From IMG/VR virus record IMGVR_UViG_3300020580_000002, positions 1 to 58,391 of that record: a stretch of DNA of 58,391 bases; one strand, written 5' to 3'. The stretch comes from a virus. The notes beneath the pieces are model-generated. The model ran no database searches. It worked only from the letters and a program-made list of their open reading frames with translations, and was not told the DNA's origin. Made by a program: the position numbers and the translations under genes. Shown piece after piece: positions 29,739-38,178 of this stretch (positions are counted from its first letter, which is position 1; each line of letters starts with the position of its first letter).

Positions 29739-32366
29739 ATGCCAGTCAAAGTACTCAACCAAAAGTCGTTCTTCAAAGGGCTGAACGCCAGTGTCGCCGA
29801 CACTTCGCAGCCCAAGGGAGCGCTAGCGCGCATCTCCAACCTGCAATACTTCATTCGCGGCTCGCTGCGCGTCATCGACGGGAACCTGGGGTTCGCAACC
29901 TTGAACGGCACCGGTCCCAACACTCAGCAGGGTCTGTTCATGGACGTGGTGTTGTACCAATTCTCGAACGCCATCAAGTACTACTTGGCGCTCCAGAAAG
30001 ACCTCACTACTCAGCTTTCTGCGCCTTCTACCCTGGCTGCGGTAGATGGCGGTGCAGGTGGCACCTTAGCAGCAGGCACCTATTTTTATAAAGTGACTGC
30101 CCTCGACGGCGCAGGTGGCGAAACTACCGCTTCGAACGAAGCGAGCGTAGCTGTTGCCGTTAACCATAAGATTAACTTAACCTGGACTGCCGTAACGAAC
30201 GCTACTGGCTACAACGTTTATCGCGGCACCGCGACCAACACTGAGCTATTACTTATCGGTACTGGCCTACCCACGCTAACCAACTCCTTTACTGACGACG
30301 GTTCGTTCACCACTTTCGCGGCTGTATACAACTTAGCTGCCGCACCAAGCGGTGCATCAGTCTTCGTAGTAGCCCTCCCACCCAGCGCTCAGCGTAATTT
30401 CTGGAACTTCACCACTACCGTAGCACCAGCCGCTGCTCACGTCGGCAGCAGCTTCACCATCGCAGGGTGCACCCCTGCCGTGTTCAACGGTACGTACAAC
30501 GCCACATCCGTGGTAGGAAACACGGTGACGGCAACCACCTTGACAGCATTCGGATTTGTGTTTAGCGGCACCACTGGTGGTGGCGGCACCTTGACTGTTA
30601 ACGCTCCCCCTCCTCCAGTCGTCAATACTACGCAGACAGTGGCCTTGCTAAAGATCACCAACAGCGGCAGCTACACTAAACCAGGCAGCATCCTCGCGTC
30701 CTTCCCTGCCGACAATATCCCCGTCGAGGACGGCACTGGAGGAGGCAGCGGTGGCGGCAGTTCAGGTGGGGGAGGCGTTGGCGGCGGAGGCACAACCGGA
30801 GGTGGCGCCGCTGCAGGAGGCGTCGTCGGCAACACGTCACCTACGCCCATGATGGTACCTTTCGTAAAGGAAGAAATCCTCGCACTAGGCAATGGTTACC
30901 CTCCTCAACAGTGGAACAACTCAACCGTTACACCCCTCGGCAACACCTTCAGCGCATCCTTCCCTGTATGGGCCAGTGGCGTAGCGCTCATCGCCGGTAG
31001 CATCATCGTGCCCACAGCCCCTAACGGTCACCTCTACAGAGCCATCCAAGGAGGCACCACCGGCACCGTCCAGCCTACCTTCCCGACCGGCGCTGGCGCC
31101 GTTGTGTCCGAGTCCACGCCCGGTACTATTACCTGGCAAGAGGCAGGTAGTACTAGCACCCCCGCCCCACGCGGCGCTGCTCATGCTATCGTGCACGCCG
31201 GTTCGCTGTGGCTTTGGAACACCTCACCGACCACTACCACCGACCTACTCGACGGCCCCTCGTGCCTCAAAATGAGCGACGTTAACAACCCCAACTCGTG
31301 GAACCCCGTCAACACCGCGTTCGTCGGCAAAGACGACGGCCAACAAGGCATGGGCATGGCCACTTTCACCATCGCCGAGTCGGGCATCCCGCCGCAAGGT
31401 TCGCTAGTGCTGTTCAAAGAGTTCTCAACATACCAGGTCATCGGCGTCTTCGGCAGCAGCAACTTTCAAATTCAACGCGCCCAAACCGACCTCGGCTGTA
31501 CCGCCCCGCGCACCATTAAGTTTGTACCTGGGTTTGGCATCATTCGCTTGACGCACTTGGGCATCGCCGTGTTCGATGGAGTGCGAGACCGCATTATTAG
31601 CGAGGAGATTCGCCCTTACCTCTTTGGCGGCCTCAGCGATGTCGCACAACTAGACATGGCCTTTGCTTACTTCTCAAAAGCCGACATGACTGCCAACCCG
31701 CCCATGTACTGCATGGCCATTCCCGTGCTAGGTCAAGGCGGAGACGGCCGCCTCACACGCATCTTATGCTTCGACTTGGTGCTCAAAGCCTGGACCGTCG
31801 TCGACTTGCCATCTAATGGCATCAGCGCCTTCAAACAAATTTACTCCCCAGGCAGCATCCCCATCACCGTCTGGGGCGGCATGAGCGACGGCATGCTCTC
31901 GCGCTGGCAATCCGGTGACGACCAAGGCTTCAACGCCTGGACCGACCCTGCCGGTGTCGTGCACCTCGGCACCAACATCCCCATCGGCTGGCGCACCAAC
32001 AGTGCTATCCAAGAGAACCCTACCGACCGCTTGTACGTCAGGCGCGCTATCATCAAAGGCGTCATCGGCGCTACCGCCCACGCACCCATCAACGTCGGCT
32101 GCGACGTGGTCATGAACAAAATCGACCCCATCGTAAACGCGCCCCCGCTGCAGCTCATCCTCGAACCTTTGCCGTCGACAACCGACACTTCATTCGAGTA
32201 TGTTGTAGACGTGAACGCCATCGGCCTAGACTGCTATTTCAACTTCGTGGCTACGCACGTTGCGGTGCTGCCCAGCAACATTGGGCTGGCGCCCTTCATC
32301 CAGTTCGACAGCATCGACTGGCACGTCCAGCCGCGACCCGCTGGCGGTTTGGTGAGAGTGACATGA
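29739..32366 (+). CDS. Large tail/DNA-stabilisation protein
   Basis: The 875-residue protein opens FFKGLNASVADTSQPKGALARISNLQYF, a start like those of P22 gp10-type packaged-DNA stabilisation or tail-hub proteins. A fibronectin-like segment lies near 90-190, a polyglycine linker near 333-367, and a beta-propeller-like remainder follows. It probably plugs the portal and carries the spikes. The Gly linker may join two structural domains. Confidence 0.65.
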   Translation: MPVKVLNQKSFFKGLNASVADTSQPKGALARISNLQYFIRGSLRVIDGNLGFATLNGTGPNTQQGLFMDVVLYQFSNAIKYYLALQKDLTTQLSAPSTLAAVDGGAGGTLAAGTYFYKVTALDGAGGETTASNEASVAVAVNHKINLTWTAVTNATGYNVYRGTATNTELLLIGTGLPTLTNSFTDDGSFTTFAAVYNLAAAPSGASVFVVALPPSAQRNFWNFTTTVAPAAAHVGSSFTIAGCTPAVFNGTYNATSVVGNTVTATTLTAFGFVFSGTTGGGGTLTVNAPPPPVVNTTQTVALLKITNSGSYTKPGSILASFPADNIPVEDGTGGGSGGGSSGGGGVGGGGTTGGGAAAGGVVGNTSPTPMMVPFVKEEILALGNGYPPQQWNNSTVTPLGNTFSASFPVWASGVALIAGSIIVPTAPNGHLYRAIQGGTTGTVQPTFPTGAGAVVSESTPGTITWQEAGSTSTPAPRGAAHAIVHAGSLWLWNTSPTTTTDLLDGPSCLKMSDVNNPNSWNPVNTAFVGKDDGQQGMGMATFTIAESGIPPQGSLVLFKEFSTYQVIGVFGSSNFQIQRAQTDLGCTAPRTIKFVPGFGIIRLTHLGIAVFDGVRDRIISEEIRPYLFGGLSDVAQLDMAFAYFSKADMTANPPMYCMAIPVLGQGGDGRLTRILCFDLVLKAWTVVDLPSNGISAFKQIYSPGSIPITVWGGMSDGMLSRWQSGDDQGFNAWTDPAGVVHLGTNIPIGWRTNSAIQENPTDRLYVRRAIIKGVIGATAHAPINVGCDVVMNKIDPIVNAPPLQLILEPLPSTTDTSFEYVVDVNAIGLDCYFNFVATHVAVLPSNIGLAPFIQFDSIDWHVQPRPAGGLVRVT

Positions 32367-32749
32367 TCGTACGCAACCTCCAACCCGGTGAGCACCTGCC
32401 CAGCGTCATCATGACCGGCTTCGAGCAGATGACCTGCGACGAATCTTGGTGCTGGCACGCCATCATTGACGACGTGATCGTGGGTACGCTCATCTGCGCC
32501 CCCGCGCATGGCGCTGTTGTCCTGCTGCGCTTAGTGGTCAGCAAAGATGCCCCTGTCAACACCTTCAGGACCTTGGTACGCACCATGTTCCGCGACGTTC
32601 ACGGCCGGGGCTTTCACGGCTACATCGCGCTCATCGGCCCTCAGCGCCCTGCCGAAGGACACATGATGAAGATTTTGCGCAAAATGGGCGGCACCCAGCT
32701 CACTGAGCCAACCGTTCTCGTGTACGGCCAGTCACCGGAGTTTTACTGA
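32363..32749 (+). CDS. GNAT-like acetyltransferase fold protein
   Basis: The 128-residue protein has the order expected of a GNAT: an acidic N-terminal beta-alpha, VIVGTLICAPAHGAVVLLRLVVSK, GRGFHGYIALIGPQ and a C-terminal EPTVLVYG strand. The acetyl-CoA pyrophosphate loop is not clear. In podophages such proteins lie between tail and internal protein genes; the target is unknown. Confidence 0.55.
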   Translation: MIVRNLQPGEHLPSVIMTGFEQMTCDESWCWHAIIDDVIVGTLICAPAHGAVVLLRLVVSKDAPVNTFRTLVRTMFRDVHGRGFHGYIALIGPQRPAEGHMMKILRKMGGTQLTEPTVLVYGQSPEFY

Positions 32750-33237
32750 TGCCAGCAGCCATACCTATCATCATCGCAGCCATCAGCGCGGCCTCGCTTG
32801 GCGAGGGTATTTACGCACAAGTAAATAAGCCCTCAGCCCCTAAGCCACCAACGCCGCAGCAGCTAGCCGCACAGAACCAGCTCAACCCTGCGCAGCTCGC
32901 GAACGCGGTACGCAGCGCCAAGGGCGACGTGCAGTCTCAGACCGGCGGTGGCGTCTCACCTGACTACCTTTCGCAGTTGATACAATCCCAATACGGCTCC
33001 AGCGCAGGTAACCCAGGTGTCGTAGGTCAACAAAGCGCGAGCCAATGGTCCGGCCAGAGCTTCGGCACCGGTGGCGGCTCAGGCCAGCCCGGTGGCTCCA
33101 GCTTCGGGGCAGGTGCGCTCCCCTTTGGTAACGCTTCGTCAGGCGGCTTGGGCAGCAGCGGCCTCTCTACACCAAGCTCCTCAACGGGCTTCAACATCAG
33201 CGACTGGCTGCAGCAAATGCAGGGACAGGCGGCTTGA
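32749..33237 (+). CDS. Internal virion protein, N-terminal membrane-like segment
   Basis: The 162-residue protein begins with a hydrophobic segment (residues 2-20) and then a Gln/Ser/Gly-rich low-complexity chain. Likely ejected with the DNA to help cross the envelope. One base separates it from the next gene. Confidence 0.55.
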   Translation: MPAAIPIIIAAISAASLGEGIYAQVNKPSAPKPPTPQQLAAQNQLNPAQLANAVRSAKGDVQSQTGGGVSPDYLSQLIQSQYGSSAGNPGVVGQQSASQWSGQSFGTGGGSGQPGGSSFGAGALPFGNASSGGLGSSGLSTPSSSTGFNISDWLQQMQGQAA

Positions 33238-33238
33238 C

Positions 33239-33838
33239 ATGGAAGCACTCTCAGGAATCGTCAACAGCATCGGCGGCTTCATGGGCGGCACGGGCGGCAA
33301 AGCCATTGGTGGCATCGGCATGGTCGACCAGTTCATCAACAACTGGCTCGCACAGCGCAAGCAGAACGACTACATCAACCAGCAGCTCAAGTACCAGAAG
33401 AACCCGAAGCTCGCGACCAACGAAATCACCGGTATGACGCAACCCCTCGACCAGAACCTGACTGCTGCTGTGTCCAACCAAGTACAAGGCAACCTTGGCG
33501 CACAAGGTCTCGCTGAGTCTCCAAATATCATGGCCACCGTGCTCGCGCAGGCGCTGGCCCCTTACAACCAGCAGAATCAGCAGTACGCGCAGCAACTATG
33601 GCAATCTATCCACGGCCAGCCACCTCCATTCCCGCAACCTGCGAACATGACACCGCTATGGTCCATGCTGATGCGCGGTTCTGGCGGTGGTAGTGGTGGT
33701 GGAGGTAGTGACTTTAGCGGCCCCGGTGACTTCATGAACGTGTTGTTCCCTGGCGGTGGAGGGGGCGGCAGTGACGCATCAACCGGCGCTGGTGACCTCT
33801 TCAACTGGGGCCTTAGCGACGGACAGGCGGCAGCGTAA
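33239..33838 (+). CDS. Internal virion protein, Gly/Gln-rich
   Basis: The start is ATG 33239, just after the stop of the previous gene. The 199-residue protein has an N-terminal GGFMGGTGGKAIGGIG, a Gln-rich centre and a C-terminal region with two polyglycine runs. Similar to ejection proteins of podophages. Function by place and composition only. Confidence 0.55.
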   Translation: MEALSGIVNSIGGFMGGTGGKAIGGIGMVDQFINNWLAQRKQNDYINQQLKYQKNPKLATNEITGMTQPLDQNLTAAVSNQVQGNLGAQGLAESPNIMATVLAQALAPYNQQNQQYAQQLWQSIHGQPPPFPQPANMTPLWSMLMRGSGGGSGGGGSDFSGPGDFMNVLFPGGGGGGSDASTGAGDLFNWGLSDGQAAA

Positions 33839-34701
33839 TGGGACTCAGCTTCGCACAAACGCTTGGCAGTGCACTGCAATCGCGAGAAGACGCGCGCACC
33901 AAGCAGCTCACTGAGCAACAGACTGCTCAAGAGCTAAAACTACGCCAAGACCAGCTCGCGAAGACTCTGCAGATGGAGCAGATTCGCCTACAGCTCGACA
34001 AGGCGCGCCAGGCCACTGAAGAAGGCCGCTACGCTGCCGAACAAGAGCGGCTCAAAACAGCAGGCTGGAGCAAGGTCGGCCAGGACTACCAAAACGCTGA
34101 CGGTACCTGGACCACTGTCTGGTACAATCCCTCAACAGGCGAGACACGCGAGAAAAAGTTCGGCACGCCCAAGGCCGTTAGCATACAGGACACAAAGGGT
34201 GACCAAGCGCTCGACCTGGAGAAACTGCGCAACAGAGACAAGCTCGAACAGATAGCCGCCAACGGCCGCTGGCACACCAAATGGGCCGAGATTTCTGCCC
34301 AAGGCAAGCTCAAAAAAGAAGACTGGCAAGCGCTGCGCACCGACCCTGGCTATATCAAGTCCATCAGCGAGATGAAAGCCAACCTCGCCAACCGCAACAA
34401 CATTCTCGCACGCATGTACAGCACTACCAACCCGCCGACACCTGAGCAGTTCACACAACTTAATAAGCAGCTCACTGAAGTCGACACCCAGCTTGAGCAG
34501 GCGTCCCAGGCCGCTGAGCAGGTCCGCAACCGCGTCCGCTTCGGCGCATCAAAGCCCGGCTTCAGCGACACCGTTAGCAACCTGAAAGACATGGTCGGCG
34601 CAGGCGTCGGTCCACCTCGCCCTCCCGGCACGCCTAACAACTTTATCTACCGCAAGAATGGCAGCAAAGGTGAAGGCTGGTACGCACCAGGTACTAACTA
34701 A
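33838..34701 (+). CDS. Internal virion protein, coiled coil
   Basis: The 287-residue protein has a long N-terminal coiled coil (residues 10-75), a short beta segment around WTTVWYNPSTGETREKK, a second helical part and a Pro-rich C-terminus. It fits an ejected inner-core protein. It overlaps the neighbours by one base on each side. Confidence 0.55.
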   Translation: MGLSFAQTLGSALQSREDARTKQLTEQQTAQELKLRQDQLAKTLQMEQIRLQLDKARQATEEGRYAAEQERLKTAGWSKVGQDYQNADGTWTTVWYNPSTGETREKKFGTPKAVSIQDTKGDQALDLEKLRNRDKLEQIAANGRWHTKWAEISAQGKLKKEDWQALRTDPGYIKSISEMKANLANRNNILARMYSTTNPPTPEQFTQLNKQLTEVDTQLEQASQAAEQVRNRVRFGASKPGFSDTVSNLKDMVGAGVGPPRPPGTPNNFIYRKNGSKGEGWYAPGTN

Positions 34702-37271
34702 TGGCTGAAGATACACCAACATTCATTCCTGCGCAGCCTGACTTTATACCTGCGCAGAAGACGCCTGACTTCATACCGGTCGAGAAAGCTGCTGCACCTG
34801 ACCAAGAAGGGCTGGCGCACAAAGTCTGGTCGCGCTTGTGGGAACCGGTGAAGGCTGAGGAGTACGAGAAATATGCCTACGGCATCCGTCCTGGCGACCC
34901 CCTCAAAGACTATCAGCAATTCGAGATGGAACGCGCACGTGGCCAACATACTGGCCAGCCCAACCCTTACGAAGCAGGCTCGAAATGGGCAGGAAGCCTA
35001 GCAACGGTCGACCGCGCTGGCCTGAAAACTATTAGCGACTTCTTCTCACCAGGCCAGTGGGCTATGCGCTTCACCGGTCCTGTTGGTGTTGCTGCAGGAG
35101 CCGGTTACACCACTATGCAGGCTCACGACATCTACACCAACTGGGAGCACATGTCTCCTCTTGAGAAGTTCGCAAGTGTTGCCGGGTTAACTGGTGGCAC
35201 CGTTATGACTGCTCACGGTATCGCTACCACTAAGCCCCTCGCCATCAAACGCTCCACCGAGCCTGCGCTCCACGAAAAGCTCGCTTACAAATACAACGTC
35301 ACTCCCGAAGGCGAGATGCACGGATTGTACATGTTCCGCGACCCCGTCACCGGGGGCTCCATTTATCTGCGTAAAACAGAGTTCGAGGGCAACCGCGTCG
35401 CTGCCGAGCGAGCCATGCGCGAGAAAGTGCAGACTCACCGTTCAACCATCGGTGAACCAGCCGCCAACGAAGACCCTATGATCGCCGCCCGTCGCGCCTC
35501 GTCACAAGCCCGCAACGAAGCCTGGCGCAAAGAGCACCTCGACAAACAAAAGGGCGTCAACTTTTTCAAACACTACTTCAGCAACCCTGCGCAAGCCATG
35601 CGCGAGAGCGGCGTCCCTGAGGTTGAAGCGGTCGGTGAACACATCTCCAAGGCCGAGGCGCAAAAGAACATCTGGGTCGGCGCCGCCCTGCGCCAAGTCG
35701 AGACCGCCATCGAAGGTCTCAACAGCAAGAGCGTACGCCACGTCGGCGAAATTCTCGACCGCTGGGCATTGCCACACCAGGCTCTAGGCCAGCCCTCAAC
35801 ACGCACCGGCGAAATGTTCTCGCAACAAGAAGTCGCTGCAGCCATTCACACGCGCATCCAGTTACTGAAAATTTGGGAACAGCTTTATGCTGCATCAGGC
35901 CGCACCCCTGGCTCCTTCAGACTGGGCTTCATCCAGAACTACCTACCGCACCTAGAGAGCCTCGCCGCTGGTGGCCAAAACCGCATCATTGCTTCGCTGC
36001 GCTACGAAGCCAGCCAGTTGCCAGCAGCCAAGATTGCTGCCCTTGGCTCCAGCGAGCGCTTCGAAGGCGGTACCCCGACCAACCGCGTGGTCACCGAACC
36101 GACCGTCACCGAACGGGGGCGCTCATTTTCACAGTTTTTGCTACGCAGGGGCCGCCGCATCCCCGACGCCGACCTCGAATACGACATCCGCAAGCTCATG
36201 CCTCGCTACCTGCGCGCTGCTGGTAAGGTGCTATTCGACCGCCCTGCCGTGCTCGCATCAGAGGAGAGCATCAAAGGCATGCCCGCCAACGACACGTGGC
36301 GTCAGTTCGCCGACGCCTACCTGGACAGCTACACTAATAAAAGCGACATGACCAAGTGGGCACGCAAGTCGCGCGAGTTGGGCCGTTCACTAGCCACTGC
36401 TGCCACGCGCACCCTTTTGTTCATGAACCCCAAGCTGCAGACTTTGCACCTTGGCCGCTTGGCATTGAATGCGTTTCCTGAAATGGAAGCGCCATACTTC
36501 AAAAAGGGCCTCCTTGAAGTCGCCACGCACCCCTTCGAAAGCTACCGGCGCGCCCTTGACGCAGGCATTCTGCCCCAGTCCGTGCCAGCCCGCTTCCTCA
36601 CCACCCGCGAAAAGTTTGACCTGGTCGGCAACTACCTCGGCGCCGCTGACTTCATCGACCGCTCCGTGGTATTCGAAGGGCAGCGCCAAAAGTACCTCGA
36701 CGCAGGCATGCCCCCCGACCAAGCCAACTGGCGCGCCGCCCGTGACAGCGCACGCATCAGCTTCCTGTCCAGCCCGGCCAACACACCACTGGCCTTCAAA
36801 CAAGGCAGCGGCTGGCGCGATGCCGTCAGCAGCATGGCGCTCCAGTACAAACACATCCCCTCTTCGATTGTGTACCAATACGCTAAAATAGCAGCCAACA
36901 TCGGCAACGACCCCGCCAAAGCGGCCAAGCTTGTCAGCGCTCTCACCACTGCTATCATCCTGCAGCACTATAGCGGCCTGCGCTTGACGCACCTCTCGCC
37001 ATCTATCCTGAACATCCAAGCAGCCGTCACTTCGCTCGCCAAGAGCATCGTCACCCAGCTCCAAGCAGCCACCAAGTGGTACCTTGCCGGTAACATGCAG
37101 CGCTTCAAGCACCACATCAAAAGCGCCGCTGAAGACACCATCTATCTACTGGCGCCAGGCGGGGGGACAATGCGCCAGGCCGAGCGCTACGGACCTTGGT
37201 CCATCATCCGCGAACCAAGTGAAGAAGAGAAAAAGCGCCGCGACCGCGAGTATCGTCAGCAGCACCGTTAG
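34701..37271 (+). CDS. Large internal virion protein (ejection protein)
   Basis: The 856-residue protein starts with a triple repeat (TFIPAQ, DFIPAQ, DFIPVEK), a possible flexible tail. The body is long and mostly helical, with hydrophobic patches near residues 125-185 and 735-780. No lysozyme or transglycosylase motif is visible. Size and place match the largest core protein of T7-like podophages. Confidence 0.65.
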   Translation: MAEDTPTFIPAQPDFIPAQKTPDFIPVEKAAAPDQEGLAHKVWSRLWEPVKAEEYEKYAYGIRPGDPLKDYQQFEMERARGQHTGQPNPYEAGSKWAGSLATVDRAGLKTISDFFSPGQWAMRFTGPVGVAAGAGYTTMQAHDIYTNWEHMSPLEKFASVAGLTGGTVMTAHGIATTKPLAIKRSTEPALHEKLAYKYNVTPEGEMHGLYMFRDPVTGGSIYLRKTEFEGNRVAAERAMREKVQTHRSTIGEPAANEDPMIAARRASSQARNEAWRKEHLDKQKGVNFFKHYFSNPAQAMRESGVPEVEAVGEHISKAEAQKNIWVGAALRQVETAIEGLNSKSVRHVGEILDRWALPHQALGQPSTRTGEMFSQQEVAAAIHTRIQLLKIWEQLYAASGRTPGSFRLGFIQNYLPHLESLAAGGQNRIIASLRYEASQLPAAKIAALGSSERFEGGTPTNRVVTEPTVTERGRSFSQFLLRRGRRIPDADLEYDIRKLMPRYLRAAGKVLFDRPAVLASEESIKGMPANDTWRQFADAYLDSYTNKSDMTKWARKSRELGRSLATAATRTLLFMNPKLQTLHLGRLALNAFPEMEAPYFKKGLLEVATHPFESYRRALDAGILPQSVPARFLTTREKFDLVGNYLGAADFIDRSVVFEGQRQKYLDAGMPPDQANWRAARDSARISFLSSPANTPLAFKQGSGWRDAVSSMALQYKHIPSSIVYQYAKIAANIGNDPAKAAKLVSALTTAIILQHYSGLRLTHLSPSILNIQAAVTSLAKSIVTQLQAATKWYLAGNMQRFKHHIKSAAEDTIYLLAPGGGTMRQAERYGPWSIIREPSEEEKKRRDREYRQQHR

Positions 37272-37279
37272 GAGGTATT

Positions 37280-37420
37280 ATGGCCCGAGCAGACCACTCA
37301 GCAGGCGACGACATCCTCGACATGGAAGCCGCCAAGCAGCAAAACGCAGGTACGCTCATGCGCAAAGGCAAACGCGGCGCCAAGAAGCGCGGGCGTAAAC
37401 GAGGTAAGGCACGTGGCTAG
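37280..37420 (+). CDS. 46-residue very basic protein
   Basis: ATG 37280 has GGAGGT six bases upstream. The first 20 residues are acidic (SAGDDILDMEAAK) and the rest is Lys/Arg/Gly-rich (MRKGKRGAKKRGRKRGKARG). It overlaps the next start by eight bases. A DNA-condensing or packaging role is possible; compare the tiny peptides at 23775 and 23902. Confidence 0.6.
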   Translation: MARADHSAGDDILDMEAAKQQNAGTLMRKGKRGAKKRGRKRGKARG

Positions 37421-37604
37421 AAAGCGCAAACGCACCTCATCGCAGCGCATCGGTGAAAAAATCAGCTACCTGCGTCACGAAGGTGTGCCGCAAAAGGAAG
37501 CGGTCGGCCAGGCCATGGGCATGGAAAGAAGTGGCAGGCTGGGCAGACATGGCGTATATCATAGAGTAGGCCGCAAACGCCGCAAAGGGAGTCACCGTGC
37601 CTGA
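37413..37604 (+). CDS. DUF6496-like small protein
   Basis: The 63-residue protein starts at GTG 37413. The core GEKISYLRHEGVPQKEAVGQAMGMERSGRLGRHG matches the EKIxxLxxEGxPxxQAVAxA pattern of DUF6496-like phage and bacterial proteins. Both ends are basic. Role unknown. Confidence 0.65.
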   Translation: MARKRKRTSSQRIGEKISYLRHEGVPQKEAVGQAMGMERSGRLGRHGVYHRVGRKRRKGSHRA

Positions 37605-37794
37605 CACTCGCACATTTCCGCCATCTGCCAACCCGCCTCGCAAGGTGCCGCGTAACGATAGCCGCATCGTCATCGAAGGCATCGACGAGCCCAAGCGCGA
37701 AGGCCGCTACAGCGACCGCATCAAGGTCGACCCTGGTACGCGCCAATGGTTCGACAAACGCCTCGGTAGACGCAGGACGGCGAGCCGTGCATGA
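37597..37794 (+). CDS. Small basic hypothetical protein
   Basis: The 65-residue protein starts at GTG 37597, overlapping the upstream stop. It is Pro/Arg-rich with an acidic centre (IVIEGIDEPKREGRY). No motif. It overlaps the next gene by four bases. Confidence 0.55.
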   Translation: MPDTRTFPPSANPPRKVPRNDSRIVIEGIDEPKREGRYSDRIKVDPGTRQWFDKRLGRRRTASRA

Positions 37795-38171
37795 CAGACT
37801 ACACATTCGAACGCACCATCCAGATCACCAAGATTGCGCTGTTGTGGGCGCTCTTGGTACTAGGACTCATCGCATACGAAAGGTCGCACATGGCTGAATC
37901 AGGATTCACTTATACTCACATCGTCGCTGCCACCAACACGCTCGTCAAAGCCGCACCCGGTACCCTCCACAACGTCACCATCAACGGTGGCACCGCTGGG
38001 CTCATTTCGATATTCGACACCGTTGCTGCCAACTGTACTGGTGGCGTGACCATTGGTATCGCTGCTGCCACTGTGCCTTTAGGCACCTCGCTCAACTACG
38101 ACCTGGCATTCAACACTGGCCTATGCATTACCACAGCAGCAGCAACTGATCTAACCATAACTGTTCGCTAG
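37791..38171 (+). CDS. Beta-rich structural protein with N-terminal membrane segment
   Basis: The 126-residue protein has a membrane span at about 12-28, then a Thr/Gly/Ala-rich beta domain (FTYTHIVAATNTLVKAAPGTLHNVTINGG) typical of small virion proteins. A second ATG at 37890 has AAAGGTC upstream and would yield the soluble 93-residue domain alone. Two products are possible. Confidence 0.55.
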   Translation: MTDYTFERTIQITKIALLWALLVLGLIAYERSHMAESGFTYTHIVAATNTLVKAAPGTLHNVTINGGTAGLISIFDTVAANCTGGVTIGIAAATVPLGTSLNYDLAFNTGLCITTAAATDLTITVR

Positions 38172-38178
38172 GGAGCAC

